Below are positions 45,549-54,774 of a DNA stretch of 64,000 bases, in pieces. Location: NCBI RefSeq assembly GCF_038024855.1, contig NZ_CP139089.1, forward strand, positions 2,576,501-2,640,500, given 5' to 3'. How positions within the stretch are numbered: position 1 is the stretch's first letter; each line of letters begins with the position of its first letter. The stretch comes from Methylocella tundrae (lineage in GTDB: Bacteria; Pseudomonadota; Alphaproteobacteria; Rhizobiales; Beijerinckiaceae). The position numbers were made by a program, and so were the translations under genes. The notes beneath the pieces were generated by a model that made no database searches, was not told the DNA's origin, and saw only the letters and a list, made by a program, of their open reading frames with translations.

Positions 45549-45848
45549 TGGCTCAACTATCCATTTGCGCCGCATAAGCGGGCCCGATCACGCCGAGGCG
45601 CCTCAGGAAGATCGTGGGAAATCGATCCTCGCCCCGGGCGTGGCAGAGCTACATAAGCGGCTCCGCGGCGCAGCGCAACGCGGCCATCGTCTCCGCGCGC
45701 GCCCTGGCGTGCGAATTGAGGCTGGCGGCGCTCCGACATCTTCTGCCGAAGCAGTCAACTCGCGGCAAAATGAGCACGAAAACAAGGGATCGCGGGCGAT
45801 TTTCCTTAAATTTCACGCCCAAGGTCGATGCCTGAGCCGCAGCCGGCT
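45549..45848. other. 300-base intergenic stretch, no gene seen
   Basis: The stretch lies between the start of the ligase gene and the end of the DUF937 gene. Several short frames run through this GC-rich stretch on both strands, but none has a recognisable start context or family. The promoter for the ligase probably lies here. Confidence 0.45.
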
Positions 45849-46718
45849 TCAGGAGCGTTTTTTTCCATCGAGGATCGAATCGATCTCATTCTCGAGCCCG
45901 GATTGCTGGCCTTGCGACGGCTGATTGGGCGCCGGCGGCGCCGTGCCGGGCTGCAGCATTTTGGTCAGCGCTTCAAGCCCCGCCTGAATCGCGCTGGCGT
46001 CAAAGCCGTGCGGCAGGCCCGGGGCCGCTCCGCCCGTGGGCGGCGCATTGCCAGGCTGCTGGCCGCCAAGGAAGCTGCCGAGGATCGTTCCGAACATGCC
46101 GGCGAGGCCGCCGAGTCCCCCGGCGGTGCCGGTTCCGGCCGCGTTTGGATTGGCTTGCGGGCCGGCGCCCGCGCCTGTTTGCGTATTGGCCTGCGCCGCC
46201 GGAGCGCCGCCGAGCAGGCTGCCGAGGATCGTCGCAAGGCCGCCTTGTCCGGCGGCGTCGGCGAGCTGCCCGAAAAGACCGCCGAGGCCCTGATTGGCGA
46301 GGCCTTTGCTCAGGCCGCCCATCACCATCGAGGCGATCACCGGCAGCATCTGCTGGAGCAGCGCGGGCGAGAGACCCGCGACGCTGGCGGCATGCTGCGC
46401 GATTTCGGCGCTCGTCGCGGCGGAGCCGAACAACTGGCCCATCACCTCGACGCCTTTTTGCGTCGTCTCGCGCGTCTGCGCGGCGGCCGCGTCAGCGAAA
46501 GCGGCGATATGCTGAGTGTCGCCGAGCGCGCCAAGAATGGAGCCAAAGGCCGCCGGCTCCGCCGATCGTTTCAGGAAGGCGCTCGATATTTCGGGCATCA
46601 GCGCCTTGACGGCCGCGTCCGCCTGCTCCGGCGAGATATTGAACTGCTTCGCCAGATTATCGACGGCCTGCCCGTTCTGGGCATTCTGCAAAATCTCGTA
46701 GAGATTGAACATCGGCAT
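45849..46718 (-). CDS. DUF937 domain protein
   Basis: A 289-residue protein. The N-terminal helical half, beginning MFNLYEILQNAQNGQAVDNL with KQFNISPEQADAAVKALMPE, is typical of DUF937. The central part has Gly-rich repeats (GLGGLFGQLAD, LATILGSLLGG), and the C-terminal half is disordered and rich in Gly, Ala and Pro. No signal peptide is seen. The function is unknown. Confidence 0.85.
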   Translation of the reverse strand: MPMFNLYEILQNAQNGQAVDNLAKQFNISPEQADAAVKALMPEISSAFLKRSAEPAAFGSILGALGDTQHIAAFADAAAAQTRETTQKGVEVMGQLFGSAATSAEIAQHAASVAGLSPALLQQMLPVIASMVMGGLSKGLANQGLGGLFGQLADAAGQGGLATILGSLLGGAPAAQANTQTGAGAGPQANPNAAGTGTAGGLGGLAGMFGTILGSFLGGQQPGNAPPTGGAAPGLPHGFDASAIQAGLEALTKMLQPGTAPPAPNQPSQGQQSGLENEIDSILDGKKRS

Positions 46719-46761
46719 CCTTTCTGCGCCCCGCGGGACGCCGGATCATCGCGCCTTGATG

Positions 46762-48123
46762 CTAGCCGTCCTTTGAGTCTCTGGCGAGCCTTGCTGTGAC
46801 AAAATATGCCATGACGACGGCGAATACGCCAAAAAGAGTTGCGCCCGCGATGAGGCCGATGAACCCGCCCTCCGGTCCAAAACGCGCCGCCCCGATGGTG
46901 ACGAAAGGAATGGTGCCGACTGTGGCGCGGCCCCAGTTGAAAAGGGTCGAGAGCACCGGAAAGCCGAGATTGTTGAAAGAGGCGTTGGCGACGAAAATGC
47001 CGCCGAGAAAGAACCACAGGCCGCCGCAGGTCAGGCAAAAGAAGTTCAACAGCTCCGCCGTCTGACCGCGCGCAGCGAAAACGCCGATGATGAGCGGCGA
47101 CGCCTGGCTGAGGATCAAAGCGACGGCGACCACATAAACAGCGGCGAAGGCGAAGCTATTGGTCAGGATTTGCCGGATGCGGTCATAAAGGCGCGCGCCG
47201 AGGTTCTGGCCCATGATCGGCCCGACCGATCCCGAAAGAGCGAAGAGCACGCCGAATGCGACCGGCGTAATCCGGTCCATGATGGCGAAAGCGGCGACGA
47301 CGGGCTCGCCGAAATGCGCAAAAATGCGCATCGAATAGGCGTTCGCCGCCGGCGCCGCCACATTGGTCAAAATCGCCGGGATCGCGATGCGCATCAGCGC
47401 GGGCGCGTCCGAGATTGCCGCCCCGCCCCGCGGCAGGGCGATAAGATCATGTTTGTAAACGGCTCCGATGAGTCCGACGACGACGAAGATGATGCGCGAA
47501 AAAATTGTGACAATCGCCGCGCCTTCGACGCCAAGCCCCAGGCCAAAAATAAAGATCGGGTCGAGGATCGCCGTGGCGACGGCGCCGGACAGGGTCACAT
47601 ACATGGCCTGGCGCGCGTCGCCGACGGCGCGCAACAGCCCGGCCAGCGCCATGCCAAGGCCAAGCCCGACGGTCGCCGGCAGGGTGAAGAGGAGATAGGT
47701 CGAAGCGACGTCGAGCGCCTCGCCGCTGGCGCCGAGCAACTCCAGAATGTCGCGACGAAACGGCAGGGCGGCGCAACTCACAAGCGCCGAGATAACAAAA
47801 ACGTGAACCAGCCCCGACGCCGCGAGGCGCCGCGCCGCCGGCCGCTGTCCCGCCCCGATCGCGCGCGAGACGAGGGCGCCGATGGCGATGGCGAGGCCGA
47901 TATTGATCGAAACCGAAAAGAACAGCACCTGTGTCGCAAAACCGACGGCCGCCGTGAGATCGGGGTCGCCGAGCCGCGAGACATAAAGAAGCGACAGCAG
48001 ATCGACGACGAAGATCGACATCAAGCCAATGGAGGCGGCGCCCGTCATGGCGAGCACGTGCCGCATCGTCGAGCCCTCGGTGAAGATGGCGGACGGCTTT
48101 GAAGTTTCTGAACTCAGAGTCAT
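46762..48123 (-). CDS. MATE family efflux transporter
   Basis: A 453-residue inner-membrane transporter with 12 predicted helices in two related halves. It is of the NorM/DinF type, with VDLLSLLYVSRLGDPDLTAAVG in the first half and AFAIMDRITPVAFGVLFALSGSVGPIMGQNLGA in the second, each a MATE hallmark when read in short blocks. It would export cationic compounds in exchange for protons or sodium. The start at 48123 (MTLSSETS) is preferred to a 28-codon extension. It is divergent from the CDF gene. Confidence 0.92.
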   Translation of the reverse strand: MTLSSETSKPSAIFTEGSTMRHVLAMTGAASIGLMSIFVVDLLSLLYVSRLGDPDLTAAVGFATQVLFFSVSINIGLAIAIGALVSRAIGAGQRPAARRLAASGLVHVFVISALVSCAALPFRRDILELLGASGEALDVASTYLLFTLPATVGLGLGMALAGLLRAVGDARQAMYVTLSGAVATAILDPIFIFGLGLGVEGAAIVTIFSRIIFVVVGLIGAVYKHDLIALPRGGAAISDAPALMRIAIPAILTNVAAPAANAYSMRIFAHFGEPVVAAFAIMDRITPVAFGVLFALSGSVGPIMGQNLGARLYDRIRQILTNSFAFAAVYVVAVALILSQASPLIIGVFAARGQTAELLNFFCLTCGGLWFFLGGIFVANASFNNLGFPVLSTLFNWGRATVGTIPFVTIGAARFGPEGGFIGLIAGATLFGVFAVVMAYFVTARLARDSKDG

Positions 48124-48338
48124 ATGCGCACTTGTTTTGTCGCCCTCGCCAACAATCCCCCGTCGAGAGCCGGGTTTGGCATTTCCATATGGATTCGCGC
48201 CGCGCAACCTTATTGCTTCAAATCGAGGGGGAGGAAAGCTCCGGCCTCGCAGACAGTCTTTGCCGCGCTCCGTTTTGTCCTTAAATCGTCAAGGACGCCA
48301 TGCTAGGCAGACGCAGCGATTGGAGAATGCAGAAGACT

Positions 48339-49328
48339 ATGAGCCTTTCTCATCAGGACGGCGGCGACGCCCACGAGCACCGCCAAGCGGCGGCGGACGC
48401 GCACTCCCACGCCGGGGCTCATTCGCATAAAGGCCATGCCCATTCTCATGCGCCGGCGAGCTTCGGGCCGCGCTTTGTCATCGGCATCGCGCTCAACATG
48501 CTCATCGTCGCGCTTGAGCTCGTTTACGGCATCATTTCGGGCTCCGTCGCGCTGATCGCCGACGCCGGGCACAATCTGTCCGACGTGCTGGGCCTTGGCG
48601 TCGCTTTCGCCGCCGCAATTTTATCCGCGCGGGCGCCTTCTCCACGCTTCAGCTATGGGCTCAAGGCAACGTCGATCCTCGCGGCCTTGTTCAACAGCGC
48701 TTTCCTTCTTCTCGTCGTCGGCGCGCTCAGCTATGAGGCGATCCGCCGCTTCTTCGAGCCAGAGCCTGTCGCCGCCAAAACGATGATGATCGTCGCGGCG
48801 ATGGGCATGGTCATCAACGGGCTGACGGCGGCGCTGTTCGCCTCTGGCCGCAAGGATGACCTCAATATCCGGGGCGCTTTTTTGCACATGGCGGCGGACG
48901 CGGCGGTCTCGGCCGGCGTCATCGTCGCCGGTCTCCTGATCCTTCTGACCGGTCAGCTCTGGCTCGATCCTTTGACCAGCCTCATCATCAACGCCGTCAT
49001 CATCGCCGGAACCTGGAGCCTCTTGCGCGAAAGCGTCGCCATGTCGCTTGGCGCGGCGCCGGAGCGAATCGTTCCCGCCGACGTCCGCGGCTTTCTCGTC
49101 GGCCTGCCCGGCGTCGCAGGGCTGCATGATCTGCATATCTGGTCGATGAGCACGAGCGACACGGCGCTGACCTGTCATCTGTGCATGCCCGCGGGCCATC
49201 CGGGCGATGAATTTCTGATGAAGACGGCGGAACGCCTGCATGAGCGCTATCGCATCGGCCACGTGACCTTGCAGATCGAGACCGACGAGGATACGGCCTG
49301 CGCCCTCGCGCCCGACGAGGTGGTCTAA
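48339..49328 (+). CDS. cation diffusion facilitator (CzcD/ZitB-type zinc exporter)
   Basis: A CDF transporter of about 329 residues. The N-terminus is His-rich (HSHAGAHSHKGHAHSHA), followed by six helices. Metal-site residues appear as HNLSD in helix 2 and HMAAD in helix 5 (HxxxD pairs), a zinc-type signature. A C-terminal cytoplasmic domain (GVAGLHDLHIWSMSTSDTAL) ends the protein. It exports zinc or similar divalent metals in exchange for protons. The frame is open to 48300; starts at 48327 and 48339 are both possible. Confidence 0.92.
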   Translation: MSLSHQDGGDAHEHRQAAADAHSHAGAHSHKGHAHSHAPASFGPRFVIGIALNMLIVALELVYGIISGSVALIADAGHNLSDVLGLGVAFAAAILSARAPSPRFSYGLKATSILAALFNSAFLLLVVGALSYEAIRRFFEPEPVAAKTMMIVAAMGMVINGLTAALFASGRKDDLNIRGAFLHMAADAAVSAGVIVAGLLILLTGQLWLDPLTSLIINAVIIAGTWSLLRESVAMSLGAAPERIVPADVRGFLVGLPGVAGLHDLHIWSMSTSDTALTCHLCMPAGHPGDEFLMKTAERLHERYRIGHVTLQIETDEDTACALAPDEVV

Positions 49329-49400
49329 TACTTAAGGGCCGCATTGGCATTAAGATTGACGAGTTTGGTGCGTTTTAACAGCATGATTCTTTAAAATTAG

Positions 49401-49429
49401 TTCGACAAACAGCAACACTATTTGTCGAA
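49401..49429. repeat. perfect 9-bp inverted repeat between convergent genes
   Basis: TTCGACAAA and TTTGTCGAA flank an 11-base spacer. The repeat lies between the end of the CDF gene and the end of the AT-rich HEPN-like gene. It may act as a terminator stem, or mark the edge of the AT-rich insert. Confidence 0.6.
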
Positions 49430-49441
49430 GTTGACTTAACT

Positions 49442-49834
49442 CTAAACTAACTTCCCATACCTTTTTTTAGTCTTCGTTTCACAATTCCACACCGTAATTC
49501 CTGAAAGCGCACTCTTACTGTCTGTATGAAAATCAATATTAAAGTGCGATATCGCATTACGCAAATATCTCACGAGTTCGCGAAGATCTGTTGCTTCCCG
49601 AAATTCGCCGCTCACGCTTGGAACAGGCCATCCTTGCTCAACAAGCTCACTTAAAGGGGTCTTTGGAATAATGTCGGTGAAACGTTCATTTGGAAGAACC
49701 AGTAGCCCAAGTAACGAGTTGATAAGCTGCGTCACCTCGTAGACGCATTCCCCTTTTTCTTTAGCTTGTTGGATCACCTCCAAATTGTGACGCGTTCGAT
49801 CCGCGAAATCATAAAGTAAGCTTTCATAGTCCAC
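49442..49834 (-). CDS. HEPN-like protein (pEK499_p136-type), possible RNase
   Basis: A 130-residue all-helical protein that looks like the HEPN family first noted on plasmid pEK499. It reads YESLLYDFADRTRHNLEVI, EVTQLINSLLGLLVLPNERF and then LRNAISHFNIDF, where R-N-A-I-S-H gives the R-x4-H motif found in HEPN ribonucleases. The start is GTG at 49834. Base composition is plainly AT-richer than the surroundings, suggesting recent acquisition. No nucleotidyltransferase or other antitoxin gene is adjacent. Nuclease activity is inferred. Confidence 0.7.
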   Translation of the reverse strand: MDYESLLYDFADRTRHNLEVIQQAKEKGECVYEVTQLINSLLGLLVLPNERFTDIIPKTPLSELVEQGWPVPSVSGEFREATDLRELVRYLRNAISHFNIDFHTDSKSALSGITVWNCETKTKKRYGKLV

Positions 49835-49882
49835 GATGTCGCTACCTTTGTAATTGCGGGTTACGCGGCTTGCAGAAGTTGT

Positions 49883-50539
49883 TCAAATCCGCGGCGCAGC
49901 CCAGATCACGATTTGCCGCATGACGTCGCCAAGCGCTGAATCCAGCGCTCTCGTCACAGTCCCGCCATCGTCTCGCGGCGCCGGCGCGCTGGCCGAAAAG
50001 ACCTTGCCGCCGACGATGCGGCCGGTCGAGGAGGCCGTGAGCTGCGCCGCTATTTCGACGAAGACCTGCATGCGGCCGGTGTCGAACTCGAAGCGGCGAA
50101 TGTCGGCGCGCAGGCTATAATCGGCCAGCATGCCGAGACGCGCGACGCCGATATGGGCGTTCTGAAACGTCGCGATCAGCCGCGCCTGAACGAGCGAAGG
50201 CAATTGATCCGTCCATTTCGCGCCGCTGAGATAAGCGATCTGATCCTGCCCCATGCGCACGACGATCCGGTTCGAATCGACCGGCGGCAGCGCTGTTGGC
50301 TCATAGATGGCGATTTGACCGGGCCGCTCCCGCCGCGCGGAAAAGCCGCCGTCGGCCGCGCCAAGATCATAGGTCGCGAGCGGAGCCGAGGCGCAGGCGG
50401 CGACAAAACCCGCCGACGCGCAGGCAACCGCCATCGATCCACGGCGACGGGGGCGCCCACCCCCCTCTCGTGAAAGCGCGAGGCCACCCGTCGCGGCTCC
50501 CGCCCTTCGCGGCCGAAATCGGATCAAGAATCGACGCAT
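49883..50539 (-). CDS. ABC-type transport auxiliary lipoprotein (Mla/PqiC-like)
   Basis: A protein of about 218 residues. After a basic stretch (RPRRRGS), a short hydrophobic segment leads to the lipobox FVAAC, so the mature protein would be lipid-anchored. The rest resembles DUF330/PqiC auxiliary lipoproteins (TYDLGAADGG, VVRMGQDQIAYLSGAKWTDQLPSLVQARL in short blocks). The frame runs to 50599, but those extra codons translate a dispersed palindromic repeat, so 50539 is preferred. It is last in the minus-strand MlaE-MlaF-MlaD run and likely assists lipid transfer. Confidence 0.8.
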   Translation of the reverse strand: MRRFLIRFRPRRAGAATGGLALSREGGGRPRRRGSMAVACASAGFVAACASAPLATYDLGAADGGFSARRERPGQIAIYEPTALPPVDSNRIVVRMGQDQIAYLSGAKWTDQLPSLVQARLIATFQNAHIGVARLGMLADYSLRADIRRFEFDTGRMQVFVEIAAQLTASSTGRIVGGKVFSASAPAPRDDGGTVTRALDSALGDVMRQIVIWAAPRI

Positions 50540-50569
50540 TGCTCCAAAGCATATTGCTTGCGCACGGGA

Positions 50570-50594
50570 CCCAAAAAGTTCGCAACTTTTCGGG
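50570..50594. repeat. dispersed palindromic repeat
   Basis: CCCAAAAAGTT, CGC, AACTTTTCGGG is followed by CTCATGCTCTAAAA. It has one mismatch between the arms and is the same element family as in the array after xerD. It lies between mlaD and the lipoprotein gene. Confidence 0.7.
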
Positions 50595-50692
50595 CTCATG
50601 CTCTAAAACCACGTTGCATCAAAGAGGCTTCCAAAAATCAAGCCATGTGGCGGCCAAAGCGCCGCGACGCGAACCATCATTGGCGCAAGTGG

Positions 50693-51766
50693 TTAACGAG
50701 CGCCTGTATATTCGGGGATCTGCTGCTTCCTGCCGAAGATGAACTGCTGCGGATTCTGCTCGATTGAACGAATCGCCTGATTGACCTGATCGAGCGTTTT
50801 GCGGCCGTCGACCGCCAAAGCCTCATATTCGCGCAGGCCCGAGCCGGTGAAGCGCGTGAGGTTCGCGCCAATATCCTTCCATCGGCTGTCGATGTCGTCG
50901 GCGAGCTTGCGGATCGATTTCGCCGTGGCGGCGACCTCCGCGAAAACGCCCTTGTTGTCGCCGGTCGCCAAAAATCCGTTAAGATTGGTCAGAACGCCGT
51001 CGACTTTGTCGGCGGCGGAGTTGAGCTTGCCCGACATGGCGGCGAAGTCCGAAATGATGGTTTTCACCTGCGCCGGATCGACCGCTTTGACGACATTGTC
51101 GGCGTCGCTGCTCAGGGCCTCCAGCTTCACCGTGAGCGGCTTGATCGCCTTGCCGACGTCCGCGATCGAGGACATGAAATCCTTGATGCCGTCGGAATTG
51201 GATGCGAGCGCATCCGAGAATTTCTGAATGTTCTTCACCGAGGCCGTGATCGAGCCCGTGTTGTCATCCAGCACCTTATTGGTCCGGTCGAGAAATTCGG
51301 TCGCCTGCCCCGCGATCTTGCGCGCGCTTTCGATCAGATCCTGGAAATCGGAACGCTCCGCCATGATCACCGGGGGGCCGCCGTCGGGGCCGGACTGAAG
51401 CTTCGGCGCCGCCTCAGTTCCGCCCGAGAGCTCGACGGATGCAACGCCCGTGAGGCCCGTCGACTCGAGCCGCGCCTTGGTGTCGGTGTGGATCGGCACG
51501 CGTCCGTCCACCTCCACGATGGCGTAAACATGGCTCGGATCGTTCGGCATGAAATCGACATTCGTCACGTCGCCGACCCGGACGCCGTTGAACAGAACCG
51601 GCGCGCCGCGCAAAAGCCCCGAAACCGATCCGGCGAATACGATCTTGTAGGCCCGCTCGGCGCCCGGCTTGTCGCCGCCCGAAACCCAGAGGACGAAGCC
51701 AAAGGCGGACGCGATCACAGCCAGGGTGAAAACGCCGATCAAGGCATAATTCGCGCGGGTTTCCAT
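50693..51766 (-). CDS. mlaD: MlaD-family MCE domain protein
   Basis: The product is a 357-residue inner-membrane-anchored periplasmic protein. An N-terminal helix (YALIGVFTLAVIASAFGFVL) precedes a single MCE domain (YKIVFAGSVSGLLRGAPVLFNGVRVGDV is its core, read in blocks). A long helical C-terminal region follows, with heptad-like Asp/Lys repeats (residues about 150-330), forming the lipid-transfer needle or barrel. It works with MlaE and MlaF in phospholipid traffic between the membranes. Confidence 0.93.
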   Translation of the reverse strand: METRANYALIGVFTLAVIASAFGFVLWVSGGDKPGAERAYKIVFAGSVSGLLRGAPVLFNGVRVGDVTNVDFMPNDPSHVYAIVEVDGRVPIHTDTKARLESTGLTGVASVELSGGTEAAPKLQSGPDGGPPVIMAERSDFQDLIESARKIAGQATEFLDRTNKVLDDNTGSITASVKNIQKFSDALASNSDGIKDFMSSIADVGKAIKPLTVKLEALSSDADNVVKAVDPAQVKTIISDFAAMSGKLNSAADKVDGVLTNLNGFLATGDNKGVFAEVAATAKSIRKLADDIDSRWKDIGANLTRFTGSGLREYEALAVDGRKTLDQVNQAIRSIEQNPQQFIFGRKQQIPEYTGAR

Positions 51767-51858
51767 CTATCGGCTCATCCTGTTCACGCTTTCAGGCATG
51801 ACGATTCCGAAAGGACATCATCATGCTCCTTATCTCTTTGTTTCAACGCATGATCTAA

Positions 51859-51882
51859 TCCAAAACGTCGGCGACTTTTCGG
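51859..51882. repeat. degenerate dispersed palindromic repeat
   Basis: ATCCAAAACGTCGG followed by CGACTTTTCGGGG and then ATCACGCTTTA matches the element family with several arm mismatches. It lies in the 126-base gap between mlaF and mlaD. Confidence 0.5.
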
Positions 51883-51892
51883 GGATCACGCT

Positions 51893-52768
51893 TTAGAGGC
51901 CGGCGCCGTTGGCCCCCCGCTTGATCACGGAAGGGTCGAACTGGCGCGCCCTTTTGCCGTGGAAATAGGCCTGCAGCCACGGATGGTCGGAGGCGAGCAT
52001 GGTTTCGATCGGCCCGGTCGCGATCACTTTCTCGTCAGCCAGCGCGGCGATCCGGTCGCAGATGGAATAAAGACTATCGAGATCATGCGTCACCATGAAG
52101 ACCGTGAGGCCGAGGGTCTTCTGCAATGTCGAAATCAGATCGTCGAATTCGGCGGCGCCAATCGGATCCAGTCCCGAAGTCGGCTCATCAAGAAATAAAA
52201 GTTCGGGATCAAGCGCCAAAGCCCGCGCCAGCGCCGCCCGCTTGATCATGCCGCCAGACAATTCAGACGGAAATTTGTCCGCCGCGTCAAGACTCAGCCC
52301 GACCAGCTCGATCTTGAGCATGGCGAGTTCGTCGGCAAGCCGCGGCGAGAGCTTCAGATGTTCGCGCATCGGCACCTGCACGTTCTGCTTCACGGTCAGG
52401 CCGGAAAACAGCGCGCCGCCCTGAAACATGACGCCGATGCGCCGTTCGAGCGCGTCATATTCGGCGCGCGAGACGTGATCGATGTCTGAGCCGAACAATT
52501 CGATGCGGCCGGCGCGCTTTGGGGTCAGCCCCAGAATGGCGCGGGTCAAAACCGATTTGCCTGTCCCGGAGCCGCCAACGAAGCCAAGCACTTCGCCGCG
52601 GCGGACGTCAAGGTCGAGACCATTGAGGACGAGATTGTCGCCAAAGCCGACAATGAGGTCGCGGACGCTGATCGCAATCTCGGGGGCCGCGCCGCGCGTA
52701 ACCCGCGCCGAGCCGCGCCGCAACAGCGTGAAAGGCTTTTTCACAGGCGAAGGCAGATTTTTTTGCAT
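51893..52768 (-). CDS. mlaF: MlaF-type ABC ATPase
   Basis: A 291-residue ATPase. It has Walker A GGSGTGKSVL, the signature ELSGGMIKRAALARAL and Walker B LLFLDEPTSGLDPIGA. LSGGMIKRAALARA and the VNGLDLDV-type start are typical of MlaF (YrbF). It powers lipid extraction through MlaE. It starts nine bases after mlaE. A 126-base gap with a palindromic repeat separates it from mlaD. Confidence 0.94.
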   Translation of the reverse strand: MQKNLPSPVKKPFTLLRRGSARVTRGAAPEIAISVRDLIVGFGDNLVLNGLDLDVRRGEVLGFVGGSGTGKSVLTRAILGLTPKRAGRIELFGSDIDHVSRAEYDALERRIGVMFQGGALFSGLTVKQNVQVPMREHLKLSPRLADELAMLKIELVGLSLDAADKFPSELSGGMIKRAALARALALDPELLFLDEPTSGLDPIGAAEFDDLISTLQKTLGLTVFMVTHDLDSLYSICDRIAALADEKVIATGPIETMLASDHPWLQAYFHGKRARQFDPSVIKRGANGAGL

Positions 52769-52777
52769 CCGCGCCGC

Positions 52778-53920
52778 CTAGAACCGGACGGCGGCGAAGA
52801 AGACAGCGAAGATGCCGTCGACCACGATGACCATGAAAATCGACTTGACGACCGAGGCGGTCACCTGGCGTCCGAGGGATTCGGCGGAGCCCTCGACGGC
52901 GAGGCCTTCGACGCAGGCGATGAGGCCGATGACGAGGCCCATGAAAGGCGCCTTGATGATGCCGCTGAGGAAGGTATGCACGGCGATCGCCGCCGGCAGC
53001 AGCGCGATGAAACTTTTCGGCGTGATGCCGCCATAGACCCAGCTTACGAGAATGCCGCCGGCGACGGCCGACATATCGGCGAGAAACGTCAGCAGCGGCA
53101 GGCTGATGATGAGCGCGAGGATGCGCGGCACGATCAGCACTTCGATCGGCCTCAGGCCCATCACGACGAGAGCGTCGATCTCCTCGCGCATCTTCATGGA
53201 GCCGAGTTCCGCCGTGATCGCGGACCCCGACCGGCCGGCGATCATGATCGACGTCAAAAGGACGCCAAGTTCGCGCAGGATCAGGATGCCGATGAGATCG
53301 ACGACCAGAATCGTCGCGCCGAAGCGCCGCAGCTGGAAGATGCCCTGCTGGGCGACGATCGCGCCGACAAGGAAATTGATGAGGACGACGATTGGAACGC
53401 CGCGAAAAGCGATCGTCTCGAGGTGAGAGACGACGGACGTCGCGCGGAAATGAGCCGGATTGAACAGGCTCTTGCCCATCGCGGCGACGACCTCGCCGAG
53501 AAATTCGACGCCGTTGAAGAGATCACGGCCGGCGATGACGACGCTCTCGCCGACGTCGGCGAAGATCGTCATTAGATAGGAGCCCTTGCGGCGCGGGGGC
53601 GCGTCGAAAGTCCGGAAATGGGCTTCTTTCAGCAAAATGCCGAATTCCGGGCTGATCGACTGGAATTCCGCGTCGACGCCCTTCGCGCTCAGTTCCTGAC
53701 GCGTCTTGTCGATCAGCCACGCTCCCGCGGTGTCGAGACGCTGCACGCCCGCAAGGTCGATGATCGCCCGCCGGGCGGCGCCGGCCTCGCTCACAAGGGC
53801 GCCGGCGCCCTTTTCGATTCCGGTGCAAGCGTCGAGCGTCCAGTGTCCGGCGAGGCGAAGCCGCACGGCGTCGCCCGACCGCTCGCTCGAAAATGTCGGA
53901 CCTTCTGCAACATCCATCAT
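52778..53920 (-). CDS. mlaE: MlaE-type permease with N-terminal STAS (MlaB-like) domain
   Basis: A 380-residue fusion. Residues about 1-115 resemble a STAS domain (LAGHWTLDACTGIEKGAGAL, IIDLAGVQRLDTAGAWL), the fold of MlaB. Residues about 125-375 form an MlaE permease with GVPIVVLINFLVGAIVAQQG, GRSGSAITAELGSMKMREEIDAL and a C-terminal GIIKAPFMGLVIGLIACVEG block. The fusion supplies MlaB in cis, so no separate mlaB is needed. It is the first gene of the minus-strand Mla operon. Confidence 0.93.
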   Translation of the reverse strand: MMDVAEGPTFSSERSGDAVRLRLAGHWTLDACTGIEKGAGALVSEAGAARRAIIDLAGVQRLDTAGAWLIDKTRQELSAKGVDAEFQSISPEFGILLKEAHFRTFDAPPRRKGSYLMTIFADVGESVVIAGRDLFNGVEFLGEVVAAMGKSLFNPAHFRATSVVSHLETIAFRGVPIVVLINFLVGAIVAQQGIFQLRRFGATILVVDLIGILILRELGVLLTSIMIAGRSGSAITAELGSMKMREEIDALVVMGLRPIEVLIVPRILALIISLPLLTFLADMSAVAGGILVSWVYGGITPKSFIALLPAAIAVHTFLSGIIKAPFMGLVIGLIACVEGLAVEGSAESLGRQVTASVVKSIFMVIVVDGIFAVFFAAVRF

Positions 53921-54224
53921 TCAGTCCCGCCGCACGCGCGCTCGTCGCGCCAGATCTCGCGTGGAATGCTCGCTGCGCGCCGGCCGCGGCGAAGTCGAGG
54001 CGAACGCCTTAGCACTTTTGTGCGGCAGCCCGCGAGGTTCTTGCAATTTCCCGCCGGTCTCCATTCTGTGGCGACAATGTCACAGGCAGGCACAAATCGC
54101 CCCCGAGGGATCGGCGCAGCCGGTCCAAACCGCGGAAGCTGCCCCGCGCGCGTTTGCCCGGCTTTGCGAAACCCGCGCCATGGGTCATAGAGTAAATATC
54201 GATATAAAACCTTAAAGGGCGAAA
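53921..54224. other. 304-base intergenic stretch between Mla and copper operons
   Basis: This is a divergent promoter region for mlaE (minus) and the DUF2946-like gene (plus). It holds a dyad at 54066-54085 and an AT-rich patch near 54188-54213. I see no credible gene: longer frames here lack ribosome sites and family resemblance. Confidence 0.5.
54066..54085. promoter_or_regulatory. dyad upstream of copper-type operon
   Basis: CTGTG and CACAG are separated by ten bases that include GACAATGT. The dyad sits about 140 bases before the first gene of the copC/copD group. A regulator site is possible by symmetry and position only; it does not match the CueR operator pattern I know. Confidence 0.3.
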
Positions 54225-54701
54225 GTGCCTCTTTTGCAAGCGAGCCGTTTGACCCATCCGCGCCGGGGCGATGCCGCGCGAATGGTGTTTCGCGGCCTGC
54301 CCGGAGGCTTTCAGCGCGCCGCCGCCCGCTTTCTCGCGCTCGCGGCCCTTCTGGCTGTGGTGCTCGCCCCACTCAACCTTTGCTGTTCAGCGGAGCGTTT
54401 CGCCGCGCAGAGCCTCAGCCTCGAAGCGGCGCTTGGGCCTCCGGCTCATGTGGCTCTTTGCGCGCATGCCAGCGCGAAGGACGAGGGTCCTGGCGATCAG
54501 GCGCCGGGCCATAGCCATCATGACGATTGTCCCTGTTGCCAATTCCTCGATGGCGCGGCGCTCGAGCCATCGCGCGAGATAACGCTCGCCGCCTATCCGG
54601 CGCGCGTGATCGAAACACTCTTCGCCTCAACAAATGCGCCGGCGCTCTCGGCGCCGCGCGCGCTGGCGGGACGGCCCCGCGCGCCTCCTCATCTGATCTG
54701 A
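54225..54701 (+). CDS. DUF2946-like secreted protein
   Basis: A 158-residue protein starting at GTG, with AGGG about 9 bases before it. An Arg-rich start and a hydrophobic segment (ALAALLAVVLAPLNLCC) look like a membrane anchor or signal. The middle carries a HSHHDDCPCCQF cluster, the form seen in DUF2946 proteins near copper genes. A metal-related role is inferred from the motif and from copC/copD just downstream. An alternative start is ATG at 54282. Confidence 0.6.
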   Translation: MPLLQASRLTHPRRGDAARMVFRGLPGGFQRAAARFLALAALLAVVLAPLNLCCSAERFAAQSLSLEAALGPPAHVALCAHASAKDEGPGDQAPGHSHHDDCPCCQFLDGAALEPSREITLAAYPARVIETLFASTNAPALSAPRALAGRPRAPPHLI

Positions 54702-54774
54702 CGAGCATTTCGCCCGGCGCTGTCCCGCTTCCGGGAGACGCCCGCTGTTCTTCTTTTTAGATCGAGAAAAATCC

